Numbered from the stretch's first letter, positions 53,903-62,840 are shown. The stretch is DNA of 64,000 bases from Actinophytocola algeriensis (GCF_014203735.1 NZ_JACHJQ010000001.1:62001-126000); one strand, 5' to 3'. The notes: generated by a model from the letters alone, not told the origin. Made by a program: numbers and translations.

Positions 53903-54508
53903 TCACCGTGTTCGGGCGGTCGTCGCGAGGGTGATAAAACGTGTGAGCCGGTGTAGTTCCGTCGAGTGCATCAGGGTTTCGCCGCGGGTGGTGCGGATTC
54001 TCCGGCGTAGTTCGGCGGTCAGGTCTGCCAGCAGGGAACGCTGGTCCTCCGTCAGGGCCCGGGTTTTCAGCGTGATCGTCACCAGGGTCAGCACATCCGA
54101 TGCCACGTCGTCCGACAACGGGGGGAACAGGCCTCGGGTCTGGCGGAACGACAGGGCGTGCACGGCCGCGGTCTGGGAGGCGCCGTACCACTGGTCCGGG
54201 GCGTGGCTGGGGTTCGGGTCCTGGGGGCGCGGGGTGCGTTCACCGCGGGACTTGGCTTCGCGGCGGGTCGACGCGTAGTCGGTCACCGCGGTCTTCCACA
54301 GTTCGCGGCTTTCCGTCAGGCAGTCGACCGCGCGTAGCAGCGCGGAGGAGTCCGAGCGGTAGGGGCCCGCGAGGTGTTCCAGGAAACTCAGCGTCGCCAG
54401 GAAGCCCAGTGGGTGGTAGCGCTGCACGCACGAATGCAGTCCGGCCACCCTGCGGCCGTGCGGCAACTCGGTGTTCCTGGCTTTCCTTGCGTCTACCGCG
54501 AAGCTCAC
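53903..54508 (-). CDS. Conserved hypothetical protein coupled to the AMP-ligase-like gene
   Basis: A 201-residue helical protein from GTG 54508, which overlaps the upstream stop codon (GTGA). Features include LHSCVQRYHPLGFLATLSFL near residue 25, an Arg/Pro-rich middle with ERTPRPQDPNPSHAPDQWYG, and a helical C-terminus (LTLVTITLKTRALTEDQRSL) ending in several Arg/Thr residues. No signal peptide, membrane segment or known domain. It ends 21 bases from the repeat array. Confidence 0.65.
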   Translation of the reverse strand: MSFAVDARKARNTELPHGRRVAGLHSCVQRYHPLGFLATLSFLEHLAGPYRSDSSALLRAVDCLTESRELWKTAVTDYASTRREAKSRGERTPRPQDPNPSHAPDQWYGASQTAAVHALSFRQTRGLFPPLSDDVASDVLTLVTITLKTRALTEDQRSLLADLTAELRRRIRTTRGETLMHSTELHRLTRFITLATTARTR

Positions 54509-55194
54509 GACAGTACGACAGAAGTGCGTTCTGTTTCCGCGTGCTTGCGCAGCTTCTCCGAGTCGGCGTTCGTGACCTGTACGAGGCTGGCGCCCGCGGC
54601 CAGGACCGTTACCAGGCCCTCCATGGCGCCGGCCGGCCAGTCCAGTGTGGACAGGACGCGGGTGCCGGAGGCGATGCCCAGGGTTTCCGCGTGGGACACC
54701 GCCTTCTCCGTCACCTCGTCCACTGTGGCGCCCAGGAAGCACGGGGTGTCGCCGGGGACCGAAGAGGCGTAGTCGTCGCCGAAGAGGCGGGCGTCGCCGA
54801 TGTAGTCCAGGGTGCCGGGCGGCACGTCACCGCGTAGGTCTCGGCCCATCGGGTCCAGTGAGGCGATCGCCGTGAAGTCGGCGCCCGGGGCCGTCGCGCC
54901 CGGCGGGATGAAGGCGACCTTCGCGTCGCCCGTGGTCACGACCTCGGCGCCGCACCACCACGCGCCCAGGAACACCGCCGCCGTCTGCCAGTGTGCGGGC
55001 AGCAGCACCGCAACGCGGTCACCCGGTTCGACGTCCAGCTCGTCCACCAGCCAGTTCGCGGTCTTCGCCGCCCAGTTGCGCATCGTCGCCACGGACAGCT
55101 CAACGCGGGTGTCCTCGGCGTCGTCGTAGTGGGTGATCAGCGGTTGGGCAGGCGCGCCGCGCAGAAGGCGGTCCGTGAGACTCACGGGGAGCAC
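54505..55194 (-). CDS. TIGR03089-like protein: N-terminal part of an AMP-binding enzyme fold
   Basis: A 229-residue protein resembling the first part of acyl/aryl-AMP ligases: [40 protein letters not shown] and AVFLGAWWCGAEVV, then SVPGDTPCFLGATVDEV. The ATP P-loop (T/S-SGTTG) and the C-terminal catalytic subdomain are absent, so it is not an active ligase by this criterion. Relatives of this length lie next to cpsA-type LCP genes in mycobacteria (recalled). It starts at GTG 55194 and is last-but-one in a leftward operon with the LCP genes. Confidence 0.82.
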   Translation of the reverse strand: MLPVSLTDRLLRGAPAQPLITHYDDAEDTRVELSVATMRNWAAKTANWLVDELDVEPGDRVAVLLPAHWQTAAVFLGAWWCGAEVVTTGDAKVAFIPPGATAPGADFTAIASLDPMGRDLRGDVPPGTLDYIGDARLFGDDYASSVPGDTPCFLGATVDEVTEKAVSHAETLGIASGTRVLSTLDWPAGAMEGLVTVLAAGASLVQVTNADSEKLRKHAETERTSVVLS

Positions 55195-55195
55195 G

Positions 55196-56608
55196 CTAGT
55201 CCACGCACGGCACCGTCGGTTGCGCGGCTTTCGCGGCCGCGGGCGCGGTCCGGCCGAACTCCTCCGGCGCGACCATTCCCGCTGGTTGCGGCGGCTGCGG
55301 GGTCAGCAGGTCCGTCACGAACCGGTGCACCTTCGGCAGGTCGACCACGATGATGCTCTGCCCCCGGTCGTTGCGGGCGCCGACGGCCTCGACCGGGATG
55401 GTGACGAACTGGACGTTGCCCGACGCGAGCGCCTGCGCCTGGTTCACCAGCTCCAGGAAGTGCAGCCCGTCGTCCATGACCACGGTCTTCGACACCGCGT
55501 CCTCGAGCGCGTTCAGCTTCGCGTTGTCGGTCAGCAACCCGCCGGACAGCACCTTCTGCATCGCCGACGACAGGAACGTCTGCTGCCGCACGATGCGGTC
55601 CAGGTCGCCGCGCGGCAGGTTCTTGCGCTGCCGCACGAACGCGACCGCGTCCCCGCCCCGCACGGTCTGCGGGCCCTTCGCGAACGAGGCACCCGAGTCG
55701 GGATCGCTCGTCGAGTGGTTCAGGCACACGTCGACACCGTCGATGACCTCGGTCAACAGGTAGAACCCGTACAGGCTGACCTCGGTGTAGTGGTCGATCC
55801 GCACGCCGGTCAGCACCTGCACCGCCTGGATCAGCGACGCGCGGCCCGCGTCGTCGGAGTCGCGGTTGATCTTGGCGCGGTCCTTCTCGCCCTCGCCGAC
55901 CATCTTCTCCATCACGCCGGCCTTGGTGATGCCGAAGGCGCCGTTGATCTTCTCCTCGCGGCCCAGGTTCGGCACCATCACCGACGTGTCGCGCGGGATG
56001 GAGATGGCCGAGCCGCGGCTGCCGTCGCGGGGGATCCGCAGCAGGATCAGCGTGTCGGTGTTCAGCGTCTCCGTCGCCTCGGTGCGCAGCTCACGCAGCA
56101 GTTTCTCCGACAGCGGGCGGCCCTGCATGTCGGTGCGGCTGTCGTTGCCGACGATCAGGATGTCGTTGGCGCCGTCGTCCTCGGCCGCGGCCGGGCCCGA
56201 GTCCTCCTGCGCTGCCGAGATCGCGTCGGTGGTGTTCTTGCTGTCGTCGAGCGCGTCGACCCGCAGCCACACGAGCGACATGGCCGCCAGCGCCGCCGCC
56301 GACACCAGGCCCATGACCACGCGGCCCGCGATCAGCAGGCCGGACGTCCTGCGCCGCGCCCTGGTCGGGCCCGTCGGCTCCGTCGACTCGGTCGGTTCGT
56401 CGTCGTCCACGGCGAGGTCGTCCGGGAACGCGCCGGACTCCGGTGACGCGGCCGGTGGCACCGGCGACCGCACCGCGGGGGACACGTCCACCGTGCCCAC
56501 CGCCGGGGCGTACGTCGTCGGCTCGTCGACATCACTACCGTCGGTGTCCACGACGTTGCCGTCATCGCCGCCGTCATCGTCGTCGGGCTTCCCGTGTTTC
56601 CCGGCCAT
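55196..56608 (-). CDS. LytR-CpsA-Psr (LCP) family glycopolymer ligase
   Basis: A 470-residue protein: long acidic cytoplasmic head (DDDDGGDDGNVVDTDGSDV), one helix (LLIAGRVVMGLVSAAALAAM, near residue 90), then an extracellular LCP domain with DILIVGNDSRTD, LILLRIPRDGSRGSAISIPRD, VRIDHYTEVSLYGFYLLTEV and DAVAFVRQRKNLPRGDLDRI. LCP enzymes attach arabinogalactan or teichoic-type polymers to peptidoglycan. ATG 56608 follows GGGAGG. It stands beside a second LCP gene and rhamnose genes. Confidence 0.93.
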   Translation of the reverse strand: MAGKHGKPDDDDGGDDGNVVDTDGSDVDEPTTYAPAVGTVDVSPAVRSPVPPAASPESGAFPDDLAVDDDEPTESTEPTGPTRARRRTSGLLIAGRVVMGLVSAAALAAMSLVWLRVDALDDSKNTTDAISAAQEDSGPAAAEDDGANDILIVGNDSRTDMQGRPLSEKLLRELRTEATETLNTDTLILLRIPRDGSRGSAISIPRDTSVMVPNLGREEKINGAFGITKAGVMEKMVGEGEKDRAKINRDSDDAGRASLIQAVQVLTGVRIDHYTEVSLYGFYLLTEVIDGVDVCLNHSTSDPDSGASFAKGPQTVRGGDAVAFVRQRKNLPRGDLDRIVRQQTFLSSAMQKVLSGGLLTDNAKLNALEDAVSKTVVMDDGLHFLELVNQAQALASGNVQFVTIPVEAVGARNDRGQSIIVVDLPKVHRFVTDLLTPQPPQPAGMVAPEEFGRTAPAAAKAAQPTVPCVD

Positions 56609-56706
56609 CGGTCACCTCCCCCTGCGCGGCCCCGGACAAGGCTAACCGCTCCCACCGACAGATCCGGCCAGTCCGCCCTGATCAACCCGCATGGAGGAGG
56701 TGTCGG

Positions 56707-58296
56707 CTAGTTCACACAGTTCAGGCCTTCGGCGTTGATCTGCGGGACCGGTTTGCCCGGCGTGGACGAGGAGCCCGCAAACCCGGACGGCCCGGACGGC
56801 TCGGAAGGCCCGGACGGCCCTGTGGGCTGCGCACGCAGCCTGTTGGCCGCGCCCGGCTGGTAGTCGGTGCCGACCACGACCGTCAGCTCGTTCGCGGTGA
56901 GCGAGCTGTCCTCCAGGAACGCGAACTGCCCACCCAGCTCACCCGCCGCGTGCTCGGCGAGGTTCCGCTCGCCTGGCGCGTGCCGGATCGTCGACCCGGC
57001 CTGCACCGACGGGGCGTCACCGATGTCGCCGCCCTGGAAACCCCGGTCCACCAACATGTCCCGCACCGTCGACGCCAGGCCGCCCGTGGTCGAGCCGTTG
57101 AGCACGTCGACGCTGACGAGGCCGAGCGCGGGCCGGTCGCCCTCGTCGGGGGGTGTGGTGGTGGTCGTCGTGGTCTCGCCCGGTACCGGTGAGCCGGACG
57201 TGGGCTCCGGTGTGCCCTGTTCGTCGGTGACCAGCGACGACACGAACGAGGCGACCTGTGCCGGGTCGACCCGCAGCACGTCCGCGCCGCCGATGTTCGC
57301 GTCGCCGAGCGTGGGGATCGTGTAGAAGTCGATACCGTCCGTGGTCAGGCCGGACATCTGCGACGCGAACGTCGAGAGCTGCCAGCCATCGGACAGGATC
57401 ACCGACCGCTGCACCGCGCTGATCAGCTGCTGCACCTTCGACGGGCTGGTCAGCATGTCCGCGGACAGCACCTTGTCCGCGAGCGCGCCGAGGAAGACCT
57501 GCTGCCGCACGATCCGGTCCAGGTCGCCGTTGGGCAGCTCGTGGCGCTGGCGGACGAACGCGAGCGCGTCCCGGCCCGCCACCGTCTGCCGCCCGGCGGG
57601 GAAGCGCGCGCCGGACAGCCGCTCGTCCACCGGGTTGTTCAGGCACACCTCGACGCCGCCGATGGCGTTGGTGACCTCGAAGAACGACAGGAGGTTGACC
57701 TCGGCGTACCGGTCGATGGTGACCGATTCGCCGATCAGGTTCTGGATGGTCGCGATCAGGTTCTTTCTGCCCTCGACCTTGGCCAGGTTGTCGAGCGTGC
57801 GCTCGTCGGGGGCGGTGTCGACGTTCTCCTCGCGCGCGTTGTTGTACGCGTAGGCGAACGCCGAGTTGAGCCGGTGGTTGCCGAAGTCGCCGGCGAGCTC
57901 GACCCACGAGTCGCGCGGGAAGGAGATCGCGACCGCGCGGGTGCCGTCCACCGGGATGTGGACGAGGATCATGGTGTCGGTGTTGCGCTCGCCGTCGCTC
58001 ACGCCCCCGTTGAGCATGTCCATGACCTCTTGCGGCAGCGGGTTGCCGTACGCGTCGGTGCGGCTGTCTATGCCGACCAGCAGCAGGTCCACTGCTCCAT
58101 CGAGGGGAATGCGCTGGTCCTCGACGTCCTGCGCGATCACGTCCGTGGTGACGGTGTCGTCGTCGACCTCACCGAACGCCCACCAGCCGTAACCCATTGT
58201 GCCCAGAGTGATGGCAGAGACGAGTGCGACAAGAGCCCGTCCTGTCGCCAGGCCGGCCTTCTGCCAGCCAGAACGACCTTGCGCACGCCCCGTCAC
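56707..58296 (-). CDS. LCP family protein with C-terminal LytR_C domain
   Basis: A 529-residue protein. One helix (ALVALVSAITLGTMGYGWWAF, residues 18-38), then the LCP domain (LLLVGIDSRTDAYGNPLPQ; MILVHIPVDGTRAVAISFPRD; VTIDRYAEVNLLSFFEVTNA; ALAFVRQRHELPNGDLDRI), a Pro/Thr linker and a LytR_C domain (LVSVDVLNGSTTGGLASTVRD; TVVVGTDYQPGAA). The end is Pro/Ser-rich. The start is GTG 58296. Its partner with the same fold lies 98 bp downstream. Transfer of a wall polymer is the likely role. Confidence 0.92.
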   Translation of the reverse strand: MTGRAQGRSGWQKAGLATGRALVALVSAITLGTMGYGWWAFGEVDDDTVTTDVIAQDVEDQRIPLDGAVDLLLVGIDSRTDAYGNPLPQEVMDMLNGGVSDGERNTDTMILVHIPVDGTRAVAISFPRDSWVELAGDFGNHRLNSAFAYAYNNAREENVDTAPDERTLDNLAKVEGRKNLIATIQNLIGESVTIDRYAEVNLLSFFEVTNAIGGVEVCLNNPVDERLSGARFPAGRQTVAGRDALAFVRQRHELPNGDLDRIVRQQVFLGALADKVLSADMLTSPSKVQQLISAVQRSVILSDGWQLSTFASQMSGLTTDGIDFYTIPTLGDANIGGADVLRVDPAQVASFVSSLVTDEQGTPEPTSGSPVPGETTTTTTTPPDEGDRPALGLVSVDVLNGSTTGGLASTVRDMLVDRGFQGGDIGDAPSVQAGSTIRHAPGERNLAEHAAGELGGQFAFLEDSSLTANELTVVVGTDYQPGAANRLRAQPTGPSGPSEPSGPSGFAGSSSTPGKPVPQINAEGLNCVN

Positions 58297-58434
58297 GGAC
58301 GCTCCTCCCCAACCCCCGTCAGAACTGCCCGTTAGGATACCGAGTCGTGACCTCGCCGGACGGGGTCTTGTTTATCGATTAGGACGCAATAGTGTCCGTC
58401 CCGGGTTGACTTCCCCGTGAGGAATGGGAGCTAC

Positions 58435-59427
58435 ATGCGAGTGCTGGTCACCGGCGGTGCCGGGTTCATCGGATCGCACTACGTCCGCAAGGCACTCGGT
58501 GGTGCGTACGCGTCGCTGTCCGACGCCGAGATCGTCGTGTTCGACAAGCTCACCTACGCGGGCAACGAAGCCAACCTGGCGCCGGTCAGGGACGACCCCC
58601 GGCTGCGGTTCGTCCGCGGTGACATCTGCGACGCCGACGCGGTCCGGCAGGTCATGGCGGGCGTCGACCTGGTCGTGCACTTCGCCGCCGAGTCGCATGT
58701 GGACCGCTCGATCCTCGGCGCGGCCGACTTCGTGATGACGAACGTGGTCGGCACGCAGAACCTGTTGCAGGCGGCGGTCGACGCGGGCGTCGGCAAGTTC
58801 GTGCACGTCTCCACCGACGAGGTGTACGGCTCGATCGAGTCGGGCTCGTGGCCGGAGACCCACCCGCTGGAGCCGAACTCGCCGTACTCGGCGTCGAAGG
58901 CGTCCTCGGACCTGCTGGCGCGGTCGTTCTACCGCACGCACGGGCTGCCGGTGTGCATCACGCGCTGCTCCAACAACTACGGGCCGTACCAGTTCCCGGA
59001 GAAGGTCATCCCGCTGTTCGTCACGAACCTGATGGACGGCAAGAAGGTCCCGCTGTACGGCGACGGTCTCAACGTGCGCGACTGGCTGCACGTCGACGAC
59101 CACTGCCACGGCATCCAGCTGGTCGCCGACGGCGGCAGGGCGGGTGAGGTCTACAACATCGGCGGCGGCACCGAGCTGACCAACCTCGAGCTGACCAACC
59201 GGCTGCTGGTCGCGTTCGGTGTCGGCGACGAGATGGTCGAGCCCGTCGAGGACCGCAAGGCCCACGACCGCCGCTACTCCGTGGACATCACGAAGATCGC
59301 CGACGAGCTGGGTTACCAGCCGCTGATGTCGTTCGAGGAGGGGCTCGCGGGCACCATCGAGTGGTACCAGGAGAACCGCTCGTGGTGGGAGCCGCTGAAG
59401 GACCGCGCGAGGCTGCCCGGTAACTGA
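58435..59427 (+). CDS. rmlB: dTDP-glucose 4,6-dehydratase
   Basis: A 330-residue SDR enzyme, second step of dTDP-L-rhamnose synthesis. NAD motif MRVLVTGGAGFIGSHYVRK, then VDLVVHFAAESHVDRSI, STDEVYGSIE (catalytic Thr-Asp-Glu) and YSASKASSDLLARSF (Tyr-x3-Lys) are intact. ATG 58435 has GGGAG upstream and gives the standard N-terminus. It overlaps rmlD by one base. Rhamnose joins peptidoglycan to the arabinogalactan in this group of bacteria. Confidence 0.97.
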   Translation: MRVLVTGGAGFIGSHYVRKALGGAYASLSDAEIVVFDKLTYAGNEANLAPVRDDPRLRFVRGDICDADAVRQVMAGVDLVVHFAAESHVDRSILGAADFVMTNVVGTQNLLQAAVDAGVGKFVHVSTDEVYGSIESGSWPETHPLEPNSPYSASKASSDLLARSFYRTHGLPVCITRCSNNYGPYQFPEKVIPLFVTNLMDGKKVPLYGDGLNVRDWLHVDDHCHGIQLVADGGRAGEVYNIGGGTELTNLELTNRLLVAFGVGDEMVEPVEDRKAHDRRYSVDITKIADELGYQPLMSFEEGLAGTIEWYQENRSWWEPLKDRARLPGN

Positions 59428-60323
59428 TGCTGTCGCTACTGGTGCCCGGCGGGCACGGTCAGTTGGGTCGGGAGCTGGCGGCGCGCGCCGAGGTCGTGCG
59501 CGCGCCCGGCTCGGCGGAGCTGGATGTCACGAACGCGGGCGCGGTCGTCGAGGCGGTGAAGACACTCGCGTCCTCGGCCGCCGACAACGGCCTGTCACCG
59601 GTGGTGGTGAACTGCGCCGCCTACAACGCGGTCGACGCCGCGGAGACCGACGCGTCCCGGGCGTTCGCGATCAACGGCGACGGTCCCCGGCTGCTGGCGG
59701 CCGCGTGTGCCGCGCACAACGTGCCGCTGATCCACGTGTCGACCGACTACGTGTTCCCCGGCGACGGCGACCGCCCGTACGAGGTGACGGACCCCGTCCG
59801 GCCGAAATCCGCTTATGGCGCAACGAAAGCGGCCGGTGAGGACGCCGTACTCGGGTCCGGTGCGCGGGCCTGGGTCGTGCGGACGTCGTGGGTGTACGGC
59901 GCGTTCGGCGGCAACTTCGTGAAGACCATGGCGAAGCTGGCCGCGTCCCGCGACACGCTGTCCGTTGTGGACGACCAGCGCGGGTGCCCGACGTGGACCG
60001 GTGACCTGGCGAACGGGTTGCTGGAGCTGGCTTCCCTGGCGGGGACGGACAAGGCGCCGTCGTCCCGGCTGCTGCACTGCACGGGTACCGGTGACACCAC
60101 GTGGTGCGCTTTCGCGCGCGCCGTGTTCGAGGAGCTGGGGCTCGACCCGGAGCGCGTGCACCCGTGCACGACCGAGGAGTTCCCCCGGCCTGCGCCGCGG
60201 CCCGCGTACTCCGTGCTGTCCGACCGCGCGTGGCGGGAGGCCGGGCTGACACCGATGCGTCCGTGGCGCGAGGCACTGGCCGTCGCCTTCACCGAGCACG
60301 GCGACCACTTCCGCAACCCGTAG
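59427..60323 (+). CDS. rmlD: dTDP-4-dehydrorhamnose reductase
   Basis: A 298-residue SDR enzyme, last step of dTDP-L-rhamnose synthesis. VPGGHGQLGRELAARAEVV (cofactor motif), VVVNCAAYNAVDAAETDASRAFAIN, HVSTDYVFPGDGDRPY and YGATKAAGEDAVL (Tyr-x3-Lys) are complete, with the C-terminal RPAYSVLSDRAWREAGL. It starts one base inside rmlB. rmlA and rmlC are not in the window. Confidence 0.95.
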   Translation: MLSLLVPGGHGQLGRELAARAEVVRAPGSAELDVTNAGAVVEAVKTLASSAADNGLSPVVVNCAAYNAVDAAETDASRAFAINGDGPRLLAAACAAHNVPLIHVSTDYVFPGDGDRPYEVTDPVRPKSAYGATKAAGEDAVLGSGARAWVVRTSWVYGAFGGNFVKTMAKLAASRDTLSVVDDQRGCPTWTGDLANGLLELASLAGTDKAPSSRLLHCTGTGDTTWCAFARAVFEELGLDPERVHPCTTEEFPRPAPRPAYSVLSDRAWREAGLTPMRPWREALAVAFTEHGDHFRNP

Positions 60324-60335
60324 GAACCGGTCGGC

Positions 60336-61259
60336 TCAGCGCCAGCCCTGCGGCGGGTAGCCCTGCTGCGGATACCCGTACGGCTGGGGATGTCCGTACG
60401 GCTGCTGGGGGTACGGCTGCGGTGGGTACGGCTGCTGCGGGTAGTACGGCTGCTGCGGCTGCGGATAGTAGGGCTGCGGCTGTGGTGGATAGCCCTGCTG
60501 CGGGTAAGGCTGCTGGTACTGCGGTTGTGGGTACTGCGGTTGCTGGTACTGCGGCTGGGGTTGCTGCTGCGGCGCGGGTGCCTGCTGCTGGACCTGCTGC
60601 TGTGGTGCCGGTGCCGGGTTGCCGGTGCCCCACAGGTGCGGCGGGATCACGGACATCAGCCGGCCCAGCTCACCGACCTTCGCCGACAGCTCCTCCGGCT
60701 TCACGCGGCCGAAGATCGGGTGCTTCACACACACGAGCTGGTCGCCCCACGTGGCCCAGTTGTGCAGCTTGTACTGCTTCATGACCGCGGTGATCTGCGG
60801 CGTCAACAGCTGCGTCGCGACCTGCGGGTCCGTGTCGACCAGCAGGTACGAGCGGTTCACCTTCTGGTCCGCGGTCTGCGGCGGCAGCGCGCCGTCCTTG
60901 TCGAAGTTCGGCTCGGCGTTGTCGAAGACCTGGAACTTCGGCAGCGTCGCCGGCAGCGTCAGCACCCACACGGTGTCGATGAGGATCGTGTCGACCGACA
61001 TCGTGGTGACACCGAGCGACTTGTAGTTCGTCACCCTCGGCCGCCGGTGGTAGTCGAACGCGGTGAACGCGACCCCACCGGCCAGCCCGGACACGACGCC
61101 GAACGCCATGCGCTTGTCGCCGACCTCCGTGAACGGCTTCAGCGGCCATTTGTCCAGCAGCTCCGGCGCGTCCTGCGCGAAGCCCCACCCCTGGCTCGAC
61201 GCGAGCGCCTGGCGCTCGTAGTTCGTCGCCTGGATCCGTTTCGCCTCATGGGTGTCCAC
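60336..61259 (-). CDS. Protein with Pro/Gln/Tyr-rich repeat tail
   Basis: A 307-residue protein. Residues 1-190 are globular and mixed alpha/beta (YERQALASSQGWGFAQDAPEL; AFGVVSGLAGGVAFTAFDYH; STVWVLTLPA-like DTVWVLTLPATLPKF), without a clear membrane segment. Residues 205-307 are almost only Pro, Gln and Tyr (QPQYQQPQYPQPQYQQPYPQ) from tandemly repeated DNA at about 60345-60600. GTG 61259 or 61262 is the start; it overlaps the end of the TetR gene. Function is unknown; low-complexity tails of this type mark surface or phase-separating proteins. Confidence 0.7.
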   Translation of the reverse strand: MDTHEAKRIQATNYERQALASSQGWGFAQDAPELLDKWPLKPFTEVGDKRMAFGVVSGLAGGVAFTAFDYHRRPRVTNYKSLGVTTMSVDTILIDTVWVLTLPATLPKFQVFDNAEPNFDKDGALPPQTADQKVNRSYLLVDTDPQVATQLLTPQITAVMKQYKLHNWATWGDQLVCVKHPIFGRVKPEELSAKVGELGRLMSVIPPHLWGTGNPAPAPQQQVQQQAPAPQQQPQPQYQQPQYPQPQYQQPYPQQGYPPQPQPYYPQPQQPYYPQQPYPPQPYPQQPYGHPQPYGYPQQGYPPQGWR

Positions 61260-61803
61260 CACGCCCGGAGAGTACCCCGGCCGCCAGCGCCGCCAGTGCG
61301 GAACGCTGCCGTTCGAGATCGACACCGAGGGATCGCTGGTGTGCGAACACATCCGGGGCCAGCGGGGCGAGCAGCACGTCGACGAGCGCGTCCGGATCCG
61401 GCAGGTCCGTGATCAGCGACCGCACGTGCGCGCGCCAGAACCCGTACGCCCCGGTCGCGAACCGGGACGCGCCGACCTCCGTGCCGAGGACGAGGTGCAC
61501 GTGCCGGTCGAGCAGGCCGAGCATCGCGTCGTAGAAGGCGGCCAGTCGCTCGGCGCCCGGCGCGCCGGGCCCGAGCGGTGGCGGCCCCTCGATGAGCTGG
61601 GCCTGGAGGTCCTTCTCGTGCTGGTCGAGCAGGGCCACCGCGATCGACGCGCGGTCGGGGAAGCGCCGGTAGAGCGTGCCGCGGCCGACGCCTGCGGCCT
61701 TGGCGATGTCGTCCATGGTGACGTCGGCGGCGCCGCGGGTGGCGAACAGCTCCTGCGCCGCGGCGAGCACCTTCGCCTGGTTCCTGGCGGCATCGGCTCT
61801 CAT
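61246..61803 (-). CDS. TetR-family repressor
   Basis: A 185-residue regulator. The DNA-binding domain (residues 5-50) has AQELFATRGAADVTMDDIAK and AAGVGRGTLYRRFPDRASIA; the ligand domain follows. Start 61803 is preferred; an in-frame ATG at 61833 would encroach on the control region. It is divergent from the azoreductase gene across about 50 bp with a perfect palindrome and probably represses it. The ligand is likely a quinone, azo or cationic compound. Confidence 0.9.
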   Translation of the reverse strand: MRADAARNQAKVLAAAQELFATRGAADVTMDDIAKAAGVGRGTLYRRFPDRASIAVALLDQHEKDLQAQLIEGPPPLGPGAPGAERLAAFYDAMLGLLDRHVHLVLGTEVGASRFATGAYGFWRAHVRSLITDLPDPDALVDVLLAPLAPDVFAHQRSLGVDLERQRSALAALAAGVLSGRGGHP

Positions 61804-61849
61804 GGCGGCCAGCCTAGGGGAATAAGCGGACATCGTGCCCGGTTCGAAC

Positions 61850-61864
61850 TGGACATGATGTCCA
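61850..61864. promoter_or_regulatory. Probable TetR operator
   Basis: TGGACAT-G-ATGTCCA is a perfect 15-bp palindrome that covers the start codon of the azoreductase gene. A half-match GCGGACAT lies 20 bases upstream. Binding there would block the divergent promoters. Confidence 0.7.
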
Positions 61865-62499
61865 CTTTGCTGCACCTCGACGCCAGCGCGCGTACCCGTT
61901 CCTTCTCCCGCCGCCTCTCCGCGCGGTTCGCGTCGTCCTGGCGCACCGCCCATCCGTCCGGCCGGTACCTGTACCGCGACCTCGCCGCCGAGCCGGTCCC
62001 GCACGTCACCGAGGCGTGGACCGAGCTGTGCGACGCCGTGCTCGGCGCCGGGATCACCGACATCGGCCGCTACCGGGAGGTCGTCCGCACCCCCGCGCAG
62101 CGGGCGGCGTGGGCGGTCCTGGCGCCGCTGCTCGACGAGCTGGTCGCCGCCGACACCGTGCTGATCGGCACGCCCATGTACAACTTCTCCGTGCCCGCCG
62201 CGCTGAAGGCGTGGATCGACCAGGTGACGTTCCCGAGGATGTCCTTGCGGGGCAAGCGGTTCGTGGTCGCGGGTGCGCGCGGTGGGACGTACCTGCCCGG
62301 TACGCCGCGGGCACCGTTCGACCACGAGGAGCGCTACCTGCGCGACTTCTTCGCGGGCCACTTCGACGTGCCGGACGTGGAGTTCGTGCACGCCGAACTG
62401 ACCAACGCGCTCGTCGACCCACGGCTGGCCTCGCGGCGGGACGAGCAGGAGGCCTCCCTCGCGGCCGCGCTGGCCCGCATGGACGAGGTGGCGACGTGA
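61855..62499 (+). CDS. FMN-dependent NADH:azoreductase / quinone reductase
   Basis: A 214-residue flavodoxin-fold reductase. LLHLDASARTRSFSRRLSARF (FMN phosphate loop), LIGTPMYNFSVPAALKAWID (FMN ring), GKRFVVAGARGGTYLPGT and YLRDFFAGHFDVPDVEFVHA are family motifs. It reduces quinones or azo dyes with NADH. ATG 61855 and 61858 are both possible and both lie inside the palindrome. The SMR gene overlaps its stop codon (GTGA). Confidence 0.9.
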   Translation: MMSTLLHLDASARTRSFSRRLSARFASSWRTAHPSGRYLYRDLAAEPVPHVTEAWTELCDAVLGAGITDIGRYREVVRTPAQRAAWAVLAPLLDELVAADTVLIGTPMYNFSVPAALKAWIDQVTFPRMSLRGKRFVVAGARGGTYLPGTPRAPFDHEERYLRDFFAGHFDVPDVEFVHAELTNALVDPRLASRRDEQEASLAAALARMDEVAT

Positions 62500-62810
62500 A
62501 CTGGCTGCTGCTCCTCAGCGCCGGGGTCGTGGAGGTCGCGTGGGCGCAGAGCATCAGGCCGACGGAGAACTTCACGCGGCCGCTGCCGACGCTCGTGTGC
62601 TTCGTGCTGTGCGCGGCCGCGGTGTACCTGCTGTCGCTCGCGATGCGGACCGTGCCAGTGGGCACGGCGTACGCGGTGTTCACCGGCATCGGCGCCGTCG
62701 GCGCGGTCGCGCTCGGGGTGGTGCTGTACCGCGATCCGCTGACGTGGAGCCGGCTCCTCGCGCTCGCGCTGATCGTGGGCGGAGTCGTGCTGACCCGCGC
62801 GACGGGGTGA
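62496..62810 (+). CDS. Small multidrug resistance (SMR) exporter, SugE/Gdx-like
   Basis: A 104-residue four-helix transporter that exports cations with protons as a dimer. The essential Glu is in AGVVEVAWAQ (residue 13), followed by PTENFTRPLPTLVCF, LSLAMRTVPVGTAYAVFTGI and GAVGAVALGVVLYRDP. The Trp and the TGIGAVG motif fit the SugE/Gdx (guanidinium) branch rather than EmrE, but drug specificity cannot be told. No guanidine riboswitch is visible upstream; it is coupled to the azoreductase under the TetR gene. Confidence 0.9.
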   Translation: MNWLLLLSAGVVEVAWAQSIRPTENFTRPLPTLVCFVLCAAAVYLLSLAMRTVPVGTAYAVFTGIGAVGAVALGVVLYRDPLTWSRLLALALIVGGVVLTRATG

Positions 62811-62840
62811 GGGAGGCGAGGACCCGGCGGAGGGCGCGGC

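Noticed and set aside
53354..53956. 200-codon frame from 53354 across element 3
   Set aside because: It runs through the hairpin and the repeat units and has no similarity to any protein; it follows from the period of the repeats.
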